The position numbers and the translations under genes are program-made. Shown here one piece after another: positions 1 to 8,581 of a stretch of 64,000 nucleotides of DNA. Where the stretch lies: positions 1 through 64,000 of the forward strand of contig NZ_JABFMP010000020.1 in the NCBI RefSeq assembly GCF_013359595.1, read 5' to 3'. Each line of letters opens with the position of its first letter. The stretch's first letter is position 1. The DNA is from Pseudomonas sp. C1C7 (lineage in GTDB: Bacteria > Pseudomonadota > Gammaproteobacteria > Pseudomonadales > Pseudomonadaceae). Below the pieces are notes generated by a model. That model was not told the DNA's origin, searched no databases, and was given only the letters and a program-made list of their open reading frames with translations.

Positions 1-168
1 CCCCGGATGAATGCCGGAGCGAAGGGATCCCGAGCCTTGGCGAGGGACCGAACGTTGGGGCAAGACTTTTTGGTTACTTTTGGGGCGTTTGCCAAAAGTG
101 ACCCGACCGTCAGGGCGGAACCGAAAGTCGCGGCGCCCGCAGCAATGGATATGCACACAACCTAAAAA

Positions 169-198
169 GCTCGCGAGCAAGCCCGCTCCCACAGTGGG
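169..198. repeat. REP-like intergenic repeat
   Basis: A short GC-rich stretch containing GCGAGCAAGCCCGCTCCCAC, the motif seen again near 8550 and 48399 in this window. It matches the style of the REP palindromes scattered between Pseudomonas genes. The rest of 1-267 holds no convincing gene. Confidence 0.5.
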
Positions 199-267
199 TC
201 TGGGTACATTCGGGAAATCAGGTCGGCCACCAGAGCTCCCACAGGTCATGAGGTGAAACCCGCCCTA

Positions 268-849
268 TCAATGCCCCCAGATCAACGCCTCAGTCCACCC
301 CAACTCCGCAAAATCCTCCGCCCGCAACCCGGCCTCCCCCTCACAGAAAAACTCATCCAGCTGCGGCGGCTTCACCGACGTACCGCTGAGCATCGCATGC
401 ACCTGCCCCCGATGATGAATCTGATGCTCGAACAGATGCGACAGCAAACGCAGCCGACTGTCGTTTTGCGGCATATCCCGAGCGATAGTCACCACCTTGA
501 CCAGATCCACATCACGCATCTGCTCACAATAGGCAATCAGCCGCCGATCGACCTGAGCCTGCTCGTGCCTGAGCGCCAAGGCATCAACCACCGGCTCGTC
601 CTCCTTGAAAAACACATAGCAGTCAGGATGCGGACTATCCCCCCGCAACTCCCGCTCCAGCGCATCCACATAGAACCGGTCGCAAGTCAGAATGTGATTG
701 AGCGTCGCCCGAATACCGGGAAAGAAACTCACACGCGGCGCTGTCAGATCAGCCGCACTCAACTGACTCCAGGCCTTGGCCAGTCGATGATTGGCCCAGG
801 CATTCTGATACGCCATGGTCAGCAAATGGTGGGACAGCGGTTGACTCAT
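268..849 (-). CDS. DinB family protein
   Basis: A 193-residue protein resembling the DinB/YfiT four-helix-bundle metal-binding family, which includes thiol-dependent transferases and proteins of unknown activity. Visible features are NAWANHRL near the start, an early His in LNHILTCDRFY and the later HLFEHQIHHRGQVHAML segment. These supply the spaced histidines that bind metal in the family. The ATG at 849 is chosen because GGAGG lies six bases upstream. A longer open frame to 1020 runs into the neighbouring ATPase and looks non-coding. It is transcribed in the same direction as the downstream edge of the ATPase gene and only 26 bases from it, so the two may share a transcript. Substrate unknown. 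Confidence 0.8.
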   Translation of the reverse strand: MSQPLSHHLLTMAYQNAWANHRLAKAWSQLSAADLTAPRVSFFPGIRATLNHILTCDRFYVDALERELRGDSPHPDCYVFFKEDEPVVDALALRHEQAQVDRRLIAYCEQMRDVDLVKVVTIARDMPQNDSRLRLLSHLFEHQIHHRGQVHAMLSGTSVKPPQLDEFFCEGEAGLRAEDFAELGWTEALIWGH

Positions 850-875
850 GCTGATGCCTCCTGAACGGCTGAGCC

Positions 876-1994
876 TCATGCCTGCGCAAAACGCTCCAGC
901 TGCATCTCCTGCAAGCGACTGAGGGTGCGGCGAAACGGAAATTCCAGATAGCCTTCGGTGTAGAGCGACTCCATTGGCACGCGGGCCTCGAGATACAGCG
1001 GCACCTTGCGGTCGTAACACTCGTCCACCAGGGCAATGAAGCGCCGCACACCGTCATCATGCACCGACAACTGCGGCAATTCGCGATCCCCGGCCTCGAT
1101 GCGCTCCGCGCCATCTTCAGTGCCTCGGGCAATACGCCCTTCGCGCTTTTGCGCACTCAGATTGGGCACGTCACCCAGCAGAATCGCCCCGTAGGTGTCA
1201 CACAACGACATGAAATCCATCGCGGCAAACGGCTGCTCACACAGATCGGCGTATCGACACCAGAGCACGGACTGGCTCGCCTGCACCACCTCCAGCGAGC
1301 GATAGCCGACCTGCACCGGCTCGCGGGAAACCGTTTGCCCCACCGTCAACAGCCTGAACACGTCATCCAGGGCGCTCGCCTGCCCCGGCTCGACCACCCA
1401 GTAACGCTGCAGGCCCTGCCCCGGATGCAGCCGATGGTCTTCACCGCCATCCACCGCAATCACCTGCATGTGTTGCTTGATCGCCGCGATAGCCGGCAGG
1501 AAGCGATCACGATTGAAGCCATCGGCGTACAACTGCTCCGGTGGCAGGTTGGAGGTGCAGACCACCACCACGCCTTCCTCGAACATCACCTGGAACAGTC
1601 GGCCGAGAATGATTGCGTCGCCGATGTCGTTGACGAACAGCTCGTCGAAGCACAGCACCCGCACCTCCGCGCTCAGTTCACGGGCCAGGGCCTTGAGCGG
1701 GTCGGCGGTGCCGGTGAGCTGGAACGAGCGCTGATGCACCCAGCCCATGAAGTGGTGAAAGTGCTGACGCCGGGCCGGGACGCGCAGGGTTTGATAGAAC
1801 TGGTCCATGAGCCAGGTCTTGCCACGCCCCACCGGACCCCAGAGATAAACGCCGGTGATCGGCCTGCGACCTTCATGCAGCGCTTCGTGGCATTTCTGCA
1901 ACGCCCAGACGGCGTGTTCCTGGGCTTCGTCCTGGACGAAGCCCTTCTGTTCGATGGCGTGCTGCCACGCACTCAGGGGGGAGTCGACATTCAT
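876..1994 (-). CDS. zapE: AFG1/ZapE-family P-loop ATPase
   Basis: A 372-residue member of the AFG1/ZapE ATPases; E. coli ZapE acts at the Z-ring and mitochondrial relatives act in protein quality control. The Walker A motif GPVGRGKTWLMD lies near residue 52 and the Walker B-like LCFDELFVND follows about 80 residues later. The AFG1-typical HFHHFM and TSNLPPEQLYADGF segments are also present. The start at 1994 (MNVDSPLS) fits the family length; a GTG at 2033 would add 13 residues and lacks family-like sequence. The intergenic region toward the aldo/keto reductase is AT-rich and probably holds divergent promoters. Pseudomonas genomes may carry more than one AFG1 paralogue, so the cell-division role is inferred, not shown. 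Confidence 0.85.
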   Translation of the reverse strand: MNVDSPLSAWQHAIEQKGFVQDEAQEHAVWALQKCHEALHEGRRPITGVYLWGPVGRGKTWLMDQFYQTLRVPARRQHFHHFMGWVHQRSFQLTGTADPLKALARELSAEVRVLCFDELFVNDIGDAIILGRLFQVMFEEGVVVVCTSNLPPEQLYADGFNRDRFLPAIAAIKQHMQVIAVDGGEDHRLHPGQGLQRYWVVEPGQASALDDVFRLLTVGQTVSREPVQVGYRSLEVVQASQSVLWCRYADLCEQPFAAMDFMSLCDTYGAILLGDVPNLSAQKREGRIARGTEDGAERIEAGDRELPQLSVHDDGVRRFIALVDECYDRKVPLYLEARVPMESLYTEGYLEFPFRRTLSRLQEMQLERFAQA

Positions 1995-2119
1995 GGGCGG
2001 CAGTATAGCCCTGAAGAATCCGCCGAATGACACCCGAGAGCCTTGACCTTATAAATGATTAGAATCATATTTTTATATGTCGATAAACATTTATAAGCCG
2101 TTCTCTCAGGAGTCATCCC

Positions 2120-3172
2120 ATGCACTACAAAGTTTTCGGCCGTAAAACCGGCCTGCGGGTTTCCGAACTGGCTCTGGGCGCCGGCAATTTCGGCACCGGC
2201 TGGGGCCATGGCGCCGAGCGTGACGAAGCCAAGCGCATTTTCGATGGCTACCTGGAAGCCGGCGGCAACTTCATCGACACCGCCAACGGTTATCAGGGCG
2301 GCCAGTCCGAAGCCATGCTCAGCGAATTCATCGCCGCCGAACGGGATCGCCTGGTCATCGCCACCAAGTACACCGTGGGCACGACGCCGGCCGCGGGCAT
2401 TGCCCACACGGGCAACAACCGCAAGAACATGGTGCGCGCCGTCGAGGAGAGCCTGAAGCGCCTGAACACCGATCACATCGATCTGTTCTATGCGCACATG
2501 AGCGATGGCGTGACGCCGATGGAGGAGATCCTCCGTGGATTCGACGATCTGGTCCGGGCCGGCAAGATCCATTACGCGGGGCTGTCGAATTTCCCCGCGT
2601 GGCGCATTGCCCGCGCCGATCTGCTGGCGCAAGTGCGCGGGTTTGCGCCGATTGCGGCGATCCAGGTCGAGTACAGCCTGGCCGAACGCACGGCCGAACG
2701 TGAGCAACTGCCGATGGCCGAAGCCCTGGGCCTGGCCGCGACCCTGTGGTCGCCGCTGGGAGGCGGCTTCCTCACCGGCAAGTATCGCAACGCCGAGGGC
2801 GACAACCGCGCGAGCAAACTGGGGATGCTGGTCCATGCGGAAAAAAGCGCCCGGGAAACCGCCCTGCTCGACACCCTGCTGCTGATTGCCGCGGAACTGG
2901 CGGCCAGCCCGACCCACGTGGCCATCGCCTGGCTGCGCGAACAGGCCAGGCGCTCGCCGACCGCGCTGATCCCGATTCTCGGCTCGCGCACGCGGGAGCA
3001 GCTGGATGCGACGTTGGGGGCGTTGGATGTGCAACTGAGCAGCGATCAGTTGGCGCGCCTGGACAGCGTCAGCCAGGTGGCCAAGGGCGTTCCCCATGAA
3101 ACCCTGGCCGGGTCGGCGGTGCGGTTCAGTGGTGGTGTCACCCTGGATCTGCCGGTCATCCCGGTAGCCTGA
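2120..3172 (+). CDS. Aldo/keto reductase
   Basis: A 350-residue NADPH-dependent aldo/keto reductase, a TIM-barrel enzyme that reduces carbonyls. The family tetrad can be read off: Asp and Tyr in FIDTANGYQGG, Lys in VIATKYTVG and His in IDLFYAHMSDG. The cofactor-side GKIHYAGLSNFPAW and the C-terminal PILGSRTREQLD segments are also typical. An AGGAG sits 8-12 bases before the ATG, in an AT-rich leader. It stands alone, divergent from the ATPase gene, and is followed at once by a large inverted repeat that probably ends transcription. The natural substrate cannot be read from the sequence. Confidence 0.9.
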   Translation: MHYKVFGRKTGLRVSELALGAGNFGTGWGHGAERDEAKRIFDGYLEAGGNFIDTANGYQGGQSEAMLSEFIAAERDRLVIATKYTVGTTPAAGIAHTGNNRKNMVRAVEESLKRLNTDHIDLFYAHMSDGVTPMEEILRGFDDLVRAGKIHYAGLSNFPAWRIARADLLAQVRGFAPIAAIQVEYSLAERTAEREQLPMAEALGLAATLWSPLGGGFLTGKYRNAEGDNRASKLGMLVHAEKSARETALLDTLLLIAAELAASPTHVAIAWLREQARRSPTALIPILGSRTREQLDATLGALDVQLSSDQLARLDSVSQVAKGVPHETLAGSAVRFSGGVTLDLPVIPVA

Positions 3173-3259
3173 TGTAGGAGCTGCCGAAGGCTGCGATCTT
3201 TTGATCTTGCTCTGGAAAATCAAAAGATCGCAGCCTCGTTGCACTCGACAGCTCCTACA
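3173..3259. repeat. REP-type inverted repeat pair
   Basis: An imperfect palindrome of nearly 90 bases. The left arm starts TGTAGGAGCTGCCGAAGGCT and continues into GCGATCTTTTGATC. The right arm carries GATCAAAAGATCGCAGCCT-like sequence and ends CAGCTCCTACA. It lies between the convergent aldo/keto reductase and agmatinase genes and may act as a two-way terminator. A related copy is at 6358-6436. Confidence 0.8.
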
Positions 3260-3278
3260 GGGGGTTCATTTCCCCATT

Positions 3279-4238
3279 TCAGCGGTCGACCTTATGTTTC
3301 GCGGCATACAAACACAGCATCTCCATCGCCAGCGTCGCCGCCGCCAATGAGGTGATGTCCGCGTTGTCATAGGCCGGCGCAACCTCCACCACGTCCATCC
3401 CCACCAGATTGATCCCGCGCAAGCCGCCGAGGATCTCCAGCGCCTGCACCGTGCTCAAGCCACCACACACCGGTGTTCCGGTGCCCGGGGCGAACGCCGG
3501 GTCGAGGCAGTCGATGTCGAAGGTCAGGTACACCGGGTTGTCGCCGACCCGCGCGCGGATCGCCTCGACGATCGCGTCCACCCCACGCCGATGCACCTGG
3601 CGCGCATCGAGCACCTCGAAACCCTGATGATCGTCATTGGTGGTGCGCAAACCGATCTGCACCGAGCGCGCCGGATCGACCAGCCCTTCTTTCGCCGCAT
3701 GCCAGAACATGGTGCCGTGGTCGATGCGCTTGCCCTCTTCGTCCGGCCAGGTGTCGCTGTGGGCGTCGAAATGGATCAGCGACAGCGGGCCATGCTTGCG
3801 GGCGTGAGCCTTGAGCAGCGGATAGGTGATGAAGTGGTCGCCGCCGAAGGTCAGCATCGCGCTGCCTGCATTGAGGATGTGCTCGGCGTGGGCTTCGATG
3901 CATTCCGGGGTCGCCTGCGGCGAGCCGTAGTCGAAGTCGCAATCACCGAAGTCCACCACCGCCAGATGATCGAACGGATCGAAGGTCCAGGGCCAATGGC
4001 GTTCCCAGGCGATCCCGGTGGACGCGGCACGAATGCCCCGCGGTCCGAAACGCGCGCCGGGACGGTTGCTGGTGGCAGTGTCGAACGGCACGCCGCTGAC
4101 CGCCACATCGACGCCGCGCAGGTCGCGGCTGTAACGACGACGCATGAAGCTGGTGATGCCGGCATAGGTACTTTCGGCGGCCGTGCCGTACAGGCTGTCG
4201 CGGGTCATGGCCTGATCGTTTTGCATCGGGACTTCCAT
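3279..4238 (-). CDS. speB: Agmatinase
   Basis: A 319-residue ureohydrolase predicted to split agmatine into putrescine and urea. The binuclear manganese ligands are in place: GGDHFIT, the HFDAHSDTW motif and DIDCLDPAFAPGTG. The protein resembles E. coli SpeB along its whole length, including the near-end GMDVVEVAPAYD. The ATG at 4238 is preferred because AAGGAG lies seven bases upstream; a GTG directly before it is too close. It is downstream of a polyamine-type binding protein on the same strand, which fits a guanidino-compound or polyamine role. Other ureohydrolases of Pseudomonas (guanidinobutyrase, guanidinopropionase) are related, so the exact substrate is not certain. Confidence 0.85.
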   Translation of the reverse strand: MEVPMQNDQAMTRDSLYGTAAESTYAGITSFMRRRYSRDLRGVDVAVSGVPFDTATSNRPGARFGPRGIRAASTGIAWERHWPWTFDPFDHLAVVDFGDCDFDYGSPQATPECIEAHAEHILNAGSAMLTFGGDHFITYPLLKAHARKHGPLSLIHFDAHSDTWPDEEGKRIDHGTMFWHAAKEGLVDPARSVQIGLRTTNDDHQGFEVLDARQVHRRGVDAIVEAIRARVGDNPVYLTFDIDCLDPAFAPGTGTPVCGGLSTVQALEILGGLRGINLVGMDVVEVAPAYDNADITSLAAATLAMEMLCLYAAKHKVDR

Positions 4239-4266
4239 CACGGTTCTCCTTCTTGTTAGTGGGCAG

Positions 4267-5361
4267 TTACGGTTGGCGGCTGCGGAACGTGGTCCAGACG
4301 CGGGTGCGCTGGCGCATGTCCTTGAGGTTCATGGTGCGGTCCGCATACAACCGGTCACGCACGTCGGCGGGCGGATAAATGTCCGGATCGTTGCGCACCG
4401 CCTCGTCCACCAGCGGCGTAGCGGCCTGGTTGGCGGTGGCGAAAAACAGGGTGTTGGTCAGCGCGGCCACGGATTCGGGACGCAGCATGAATTCGATGAA
4501 CTTGCGCGCAGCTTCCGGGTGCGGCGCGTCCTTGGGGATCGCCAGGTTGTCCTGCCACACCAGGGTGCCTTCCCTGGGAATCCGATAGGCGACCTCGAAC
4601 GGCTTATTGGCCTTGCGCGCCTGGTCGGCGGCCATGCTGGCATCGCCGTTGTAGGCCAGCGCCAGGCAGACGCTGCCATTGGCCAGGTCATTGATCTGCC
4701 GGCCGCTGGCCACGTACAGCACCGAGGGTTGCAGTTGATGCAACAAGGCCTGGGCCGCCTCGAGGTCGTTCTTGTCGGTGCTGTAGGGATCCTTGCCCAG
4801 GTAATGCAGGGCCAGGCCGATCACTTCCTGGGGCGAGTCGATGATTGCGATGCCGCAATCCTTGAGCATGCTGGCGTATTCGGGTTTGAACAGCAGATCC
4901 AGGCTGTTGAGCGGCGCATCCGGCAGGCGTTTGCGCACCGCTTCGACATTCATCCCCAGGCCCAGGGTGCCCCATGTGTAAGGCACGCCATATTGATTGC
5001 CCGGATCGACCGCTGCGAGCTTCTCCAGCAGGTCCGGGTCGAGGTTGGCGTACCCCTTGAGGCCTTCATGGGGAATGGCTTTCAGGGCGCCGGCCGCCAA
5101 TCCACGGGCCAGCACGCTGGAGGACGGCACCACCACGTCGTAGCCGCTGCCGCCGGTCAGCAGCTTGGTTTCCAGCACTTCCGGCGCGTCGAAGGTGTCG
5201 TAGCGCACGTGAATGCCGGTTTCCTGCTCGAAGCGCTGCAGGGTTTCGGGGGCGACGTAATCGGCCCAACTGTAGAGATTGACCACCTGCTCTTCGGCGA
5301 CAGCCATGGCGGACAGGGTGAGGAGTAACGCAGGAGCACAGAGCTTGAATACGGGAGCCAT
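4267..5361 (-). CDS. Polyamine ABC transporter periplasmic binding protein (PotF/SpuD-like)
   Basis: A 364-residue secreted solute-binding protein. A signal peptide (basic start, hydrophobic LCAPALLLTLSAMAVAE) leads into VVNLYSWADYVAPETL, the hallmark of the PotD/PotF family that binds putrescine or spermidine. It also has GYDVVVPSSSVLARG and IPREGTLVWQDNLAIPKDAPHP. The ATG at 5361 has AGGTGG upstream. It is 28 bases from agmatinase on the same strand, so the two are likely co-transcribed. No permease or ATPase genes are present nearby, so it must work with a transporter encoded elsewhere or act as a sensor. Confidence 0.88.
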   Translation of the reverse strand: MAPVFKLCAPALLLTLSAMAVAEEQVVNLYSWADYVAPETLQRFEQETGIHVRYDTFDAPEVLETKLLTGGSGYDVVVPSSSVLARGLAAGALKAIPHEGLKGYANLDPDLLEKLAAVDPGNQYGVPYTWGTLGLGMNVEAVRKRLPDAPLNSLDLLFKPEYASMLKDCGIAIIDSPQEVIGLALHYLGKDPYSTDKNDLEAAQALLHQLQPSVLYVASGRQINDLANGSVCLALAYNGDASMAADQARKANKPFEVAYRIPREGTLVWQDNLAIPKDAPHPEAARKFIEFMLRPESVAALTNTLFFATANQAATPLVDEAVRNDPDIYPPADVRDRLYADRTMNLKDMRQRTRVWTTFRSRQP

Positions 5362-5426
5362 GACAACCACCTGACCAGAGAAAGTGGTTGCAGCATGCAA
5401 TGTCCGATACATTGTTGAAATATCAA

Positions 5427-5436
5427 GTTAATTAAC
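5427..5436. promoter_or_regulatory. Candidate LysR operator (GTTAATTAAC)
   Basis: A perfect 10-base palindrome in the 100-base AT-rich gap between the divergent polyamine-binding protein and LysR genes. The position suits a LysR site controlling both directions. Binding is not shown. Confidence 0.3.
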
Positions 5437-5461
5437 CTGACATTATCCCGGAGTAATGTGA

Positions 5462-6355
5462 ATGCTCGGCCAATTCCACGATCTGGACCTGCAACTGCTG
5501 CGCCTGTTCGTCAGCGTGGTGGAGTGCGGCGGTTTCAGTGCGGCGCAAGGTGAACTTGGCTTGAGCCAGTCGAGCATCAGCCAGCAGATGGCCAAACTGG
5601 AAACCCGCCTCGGCTATCGGCTGTGCAGCCGTGGCAAGGGCGGCTTCAAGATCACCCCCAAGGGCGAGCAGTTGCTCAGCGCCACCCGTGGGCTGTTCCA
5701 ATCCATCGAGGCGTTCCGGCATCAGTCCAACGGCGTGGCCGGGCGTTTGATCGGCGAGGTGCGACTGGGGTTGTCCGAAGCGCTGGATCAGACGGTGCTG
5801 CAACGGGTGGCCGAGGCGATCGGACGCTTTCGCCAGCGCGACGAATCGGTGCGCATCGAGCTGATGAGCACCATGCCCGGCGAAATGGAGCGCCTGCTGC
5901 TGCAACAGCGCCTGGACCTGGCCATCGGTTACTTCTCCCAGGCGCAAAGTGCGTTCGACTACCGGGAACTGTTCACTGAAACCCAGCACCTGTATTGCGC
6001 GGTCGGCCATCCGCTGTTCGATAACCCGGCGCCGGATGACCAGGCCCTGCAAGCCTGCGACCGGGTCGACCACCCCTACCGCTTCCTGCGCAGCGACGAG
6101 CCGTTCCAGGGCAAATTATCCTCGGCGCGGGCGGAACAGGTCGAAGGCACCCTCGCCTTCATCCTGTCCGGCAAGCACATCGGCTACCTGCCCGAACACT
6201 TTGCCCGGGGCTGGGCGGACAAGGGTCTGCTGCGGGTGGTGCGGCGTGAGGGTATGAGTTTTGACGTGGCGTTTCATCTGGCCCGGCATCGGGCGCAAGT
6301 GCCGGGGGATGCGCAGAAGGCGTTCGAGGAGGATTTGTTGGCGGCGTTTGCCTGA
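5462..6355 (+). CDS. LysR family transcriptional regulator
   Basis: A 297-residue LysR-type regulator. The winged helix-turn-helix covers about residues 8-66 (DLQLLRLFVSVVECGGFSAA through LSQSSISQQMAKLE), followed by the linker helix and a periplasmic-binding-protein-like effector domain. It is divergent from the binding-protein / agmatinase pair with about 100 bases between starts. By the usual LysR layout it probably controls that pair in response to a guanidino compound or polyamine. The inducer is unknown. Confidence 0.88.
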   Translation: MLGQFHDLDLQLLRLFVSVVECGGFSAAQGELGLSQSSISQQMAKLETRLGYRLCSRGKGGFKITPKGEQLLSATRGLFQSIEAFRHQSNGVAGRLIGEVRLGLSEALDQTVLQRVAEAIGRFRQRDESVRIELMSTMPGEMERLLLQQRLDLAIGYFSQAQSAFDYRELFTETQHLYCAVGHPLFDNPAPDDQALQACDRVDHPYRFLRSDEPFQGKLSSARAEQVEGTLAFILSGKHIGYLPEHFARGWADKGLLRVVRREGMSFDVAFHLARHRAQVPGDAQKAFEEDLLAAFA

Positions 6356-6357
6356 GA

Positions 6358-6436
6358 AGATCAAGAGATCGCAGCCTTCGGCAGCCCCTACACCGATCTC
6401 CTGTAGGAGCTGCCGAAGGCTGCGATCTTTTGATCT
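6358..6436. repeat. REP-type inverted repeat
   Basis: Two inverted arms of the same element seen at 3173: AGATCGCAGCCTTCGGCAGC on the left and GCTGCCGAAGGCTGCGATCT on the right, with a short spacer. It lies directly after the LysR stop codon and could serve as its terminator. Confidence 0.8.
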
Positions 6437-6518
6437 GTTGTTTTGCCGTTACCGGACTGTTCTGGCATCCTGCGCCTCCTTTTTCCGACCCCGGCCCCGC
6501 CACCCGGCACGCAATCAC

Positions 6519-7985
6519 ATGACCTCCCCTGAAAAAAACCTGCGCCACAACGACCTGATCTACGGTCTCGAAGACCGCCCGCACCTGACCGCCACCGTGT
6601 TCGCTGCCCTGCAGCACGTGCTCGCCAGCTTCGTCGGGATCATCACCCCCACCCTGATCATGGGCAGTGCCCTGGGCCTGCAAAGCGAAATTCCGTACCT
6701 GATCAGCATGGCGCTGTTCGTGTCCGGCCTGGGCACCTTCGTCCAGGCGCGGCGTTTCGGGCCGGTGGGCTCGGGGCTGTTGTGCCTGCAAGGCACCAGT
6801 TTTTCGTTCATCAGCGTGATCCTCAGCGCCGGCTTCATGGTCAAGGCCCGGGGCGGCGGTACCGATGAAATCCTCTCGACCATCTTCGGCGTGTGCTTCT
6901 TCGCCGCGTTCATTGAAGTGGTGCTGAGCCAGTTCATCGGCAAACTGCGGATGCTCATCACCCCGGTGGTGACCGGCACCATCATCACCCTCATGGGCCT
7001 GTCGCTGATCAAGGTGGCCATGACCGACATCGCCGGCGGCTTCGGCGCCACCGACCTTGGCGCCGCCAGCCACCTGGGCCTGGCCGCGCTGGTACTCGGG
7101 GCCATCGTGGTGCTGAACCGGGTCGACGTGCCCTTCCTGCGCCTGGGTGCGATCGTCATCGGCCTGACCCTGGGCTACTTCGTCGCCTGGCTGCTGGGCG
7201 TCGTCGATTTCGCCAACATGCCCGAGGTGCCGCTGATGAGCGTGCCGGTTCCGTTCAAATACGGCTTCTCCTTCGATTGGGTGGCGTTCGTGCCGGTGGC
7301 GGTGATTTTCCTGGTGTCGCCTCTGGAAGCGGCCGGTGACCTCACCGCCAACTCGATGATTTCCCGCCAGCCGGTCAAAGGCCCGCTGTACATCCGCCGG
7401 ATCAAGTCCGGCTTGCTGGCCGACGGCCTCAACTCGGCCATGGCGGCGGTGTTCAACAGCATGCCGATGGTGACCTTCGCCCAGAACAACGGGGTGATCC
7501 AGCTGACCGGTGTGGCCAGCCGTTACGTGGCGTTTTTCATCGCAGGGCTGCTGGTGCTGCTGGGCCTGTTCCCGATGATCGGCGCGGTACTGCAACTGAT
7601 GCCCAAGCCGGTACTGGGCGGCGCGGAGCTGGTGATGTTCGGCACCGTGGCCGTGGCCGGCATCAAGATCCTCGCCGAAGCCGGCCTGCATCGGCGCAAC
7701 ATGCTCATCGTGGCAATTTCCATCGGCATGGGCCTGGGCGTGGCGGCGGTGCCGGAAGTGCTGCGCGAACTGCCCAAGGCGCTGCATAACATTTTCGAAT
7801 CGCCGATCACCGTCGGCGCGCTGTGCGCTATCGTTCTTAATATCTTCCTGCCCGAAGAATTCATCGAGCTGGAAGAAGACGATTTCGATCCGGAAGCCTC
7901 GATTCTGCAGGTCATGGAAAATCCGGATGTCCCGGCCAAGGGTGAACCCGCGACACCGCCCGGTGTCGCAACCGTGAACCGCTAG
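6519..7985 (+). CDS. NCS2 family nucleobase:cation symporter (purine permease)
   Basis: A 488-residue inner-membrane transporter of the nucleobase-cation symporter-2 family, predicted to import a purine such as xanthine or urate. About a dozen hydrophobic spans are visible. The family signature QNNGVIQLTGVASR begins at residue 322, and the N-terminal GLQHVLASF-like segment (ALQHVLASFVGIITPT) is typical. The ATG at 6519 is the first that gives the family N-terminus; the open frame upstream of it is REP sequence. A clear terminator follows. The neighbouring agmatinase locus suggests a nitrogen-scavenging context, but specificity is not determined. Confidence 0.9.
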   Translation: MTSPEKNLRHNDLIYGLEDRPHLTATVFAALQHVLASFVGIITPTLIMGSALGLQSEIPYLISMALFVSGLGTFVQARRFGPVGSGLLCLQGTSFSFISVILSAGFMVKARGGGTDEILSTIFGVCFFAAFIEVVLSQFIGKLRMLITPVVTGTIITLMGLSLIKVAMTDIAGGFGATDLGAASHLGLAALVLGAIVVLNRVDVPFLRLGAIVIGLTLGYFVAWLLGVVDFANMPEVPLMSVPVPFKYGFSFDWVAFVPVAVIFLVSPLEAAGDLTANSMISRQPVKGPLYIRRIKSGLLADGLNSAMAAVFNSMPMVTFAQNNGVIQLTGVASRYVAFFIAGLLVLLGLFPMIGAVLQLMPKPVLGGAELVMFGTVAVAGIKILAEAGLHRRNMLIVAISIGMGLGVAAVPEVLRELPKALHNIFESPITVGALCAIVLNIFLPEEFIELEEDDFDPEASILQVMENPDVPAKGEPATPPGVATVNR

Positions 7986-7994
7986 ACAGCGCTC

Positions 7995-8027
7995 AAGGGC
8001 TGAGCCGCTGGCGGTTCAGCCCTTTTT
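7995..8027 (+). terminator. Rho-independent terminator of the permease gene
   Basis: A stem of AAGGGCTGA-CCGC paired with GCGGTTCAGCCCTT, then a run of five T. It lies 10 bases after the permease stop. Confidence 0.85.
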
Positions 8028-8045
8028 ACTGACGAGAGCCTGTTC

Positions 8046-8519
8046 ATGCGCAGCCTTCACGCGATTTTCCTTTCCACGCTGTTGCTAGCCTTGGGCGCCT
8101 GCGCCACCTATCCCAACAACGACCCGCTGAACATCAACGTGGTCGGTATCCAGCCGATGCAAAGCCAGGACATGGAAGTACGGTTTGCCGTGAAAATCCG
8201 CGTGCAAAACCCCAACGGCACCAACATCAATTACAACGGCGTGGCGCTGGACCTGGACATCAACGGCCAACCGTTCGCCTCTGGTGTCAGCAACGAATCC
8301 GGTTTCGTCGGTCGCTACTCCGAAGCGGTGCTGACCGTGCCGGTAAGCGTCTCGGCGTTTTCGGTACTGCGCCAGACCTATGGCCTGAGCCAGATGCAGA
8401 CCTTTCACAACATGCCTTACGTGCTGCGCGGAAAACTGGCCGGCGGCCTGTTCGGCACGCGGCGCTTCGTCGACAGTGGCCAGGTCAGCATTCCCGGCCC
8501 GATGACCGGGAGCCGCTGA
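8046..8519 (+). CDS. LEA type 2 family lipoprotein
   Basis: A 157-residue lipoprotein. The signal peptide ends in the lipobox LGAC with the lipidated Cys at residue 19. The mature part (VVGIQPMQSQDMEVRFAVKI, then RVQNPNGTNINYNGVALDLDI) matches the water-stress/LEA-14 (WHy) domain, a fibronectin-III-like fold. The function in bacteria is unclear; a stress or envelope role is often proposed. It appears to be a single gene, with a REP palindrome after it. Confidence 0.85.
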   Translation: MRSLHAIFLSTLLLALGACATYPNNDPLNINVVGIQPMQSQDMEVRFAVKIRVQNPNGTNINYNGVALDLDINGQPFASGVSNESGFVGRYSEAVLTVPVSVSAFSVLRQTYGLSQMQTFHNMPYVLRGKLAGGLFGTRRFVDSGQVSIPGPMTGSR

Positions 8520-8549
8520 ACCCTGCTCCTTCTATGGAATGCGATCAAA

Positions 8550-8577
8550 TGTGGGAGCGGGCTTGCTCGCTCCCACA
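8550..8577. repeat. REP palindrome
   Basis: A 10-bp stem, TGTGGGAGCG paired with CGCTCCCACA, around GGCTTGCT. It sits between the convergent lipoprotein and nitrilase genes. Confidence 0.75.
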
Positions 8578-8581
8578 GTGG

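Noticed and set aside
11..256. Open frame of 81 codons at the left edge
   Set aside because: Arg/Pro/Lys-rich translation over repeat-like intergenic DNA; no family, no ribosome-binding site.
1991..3244. 417-codon minus-strand frame opposite the aldo/keto reductase
   Set aside because: Antisense shadow of a clear aldo/keto reductase gene in high-GC DNA; composition rich in Arg, Gln, His and Gly.
3173..3259. Possible CRISPR-like repeats (also 6358-6436)
   Set aside because: Only paired inverted arms at scattered intergenic sites, no regular array with spacers; they are REP-type elements.
6159..7787. 542-codon minus-strand frame opposite the purine permease
   Set aside because: His/Gln/Arg-rich antisense shadow of the NCS2 gene; no known domain.
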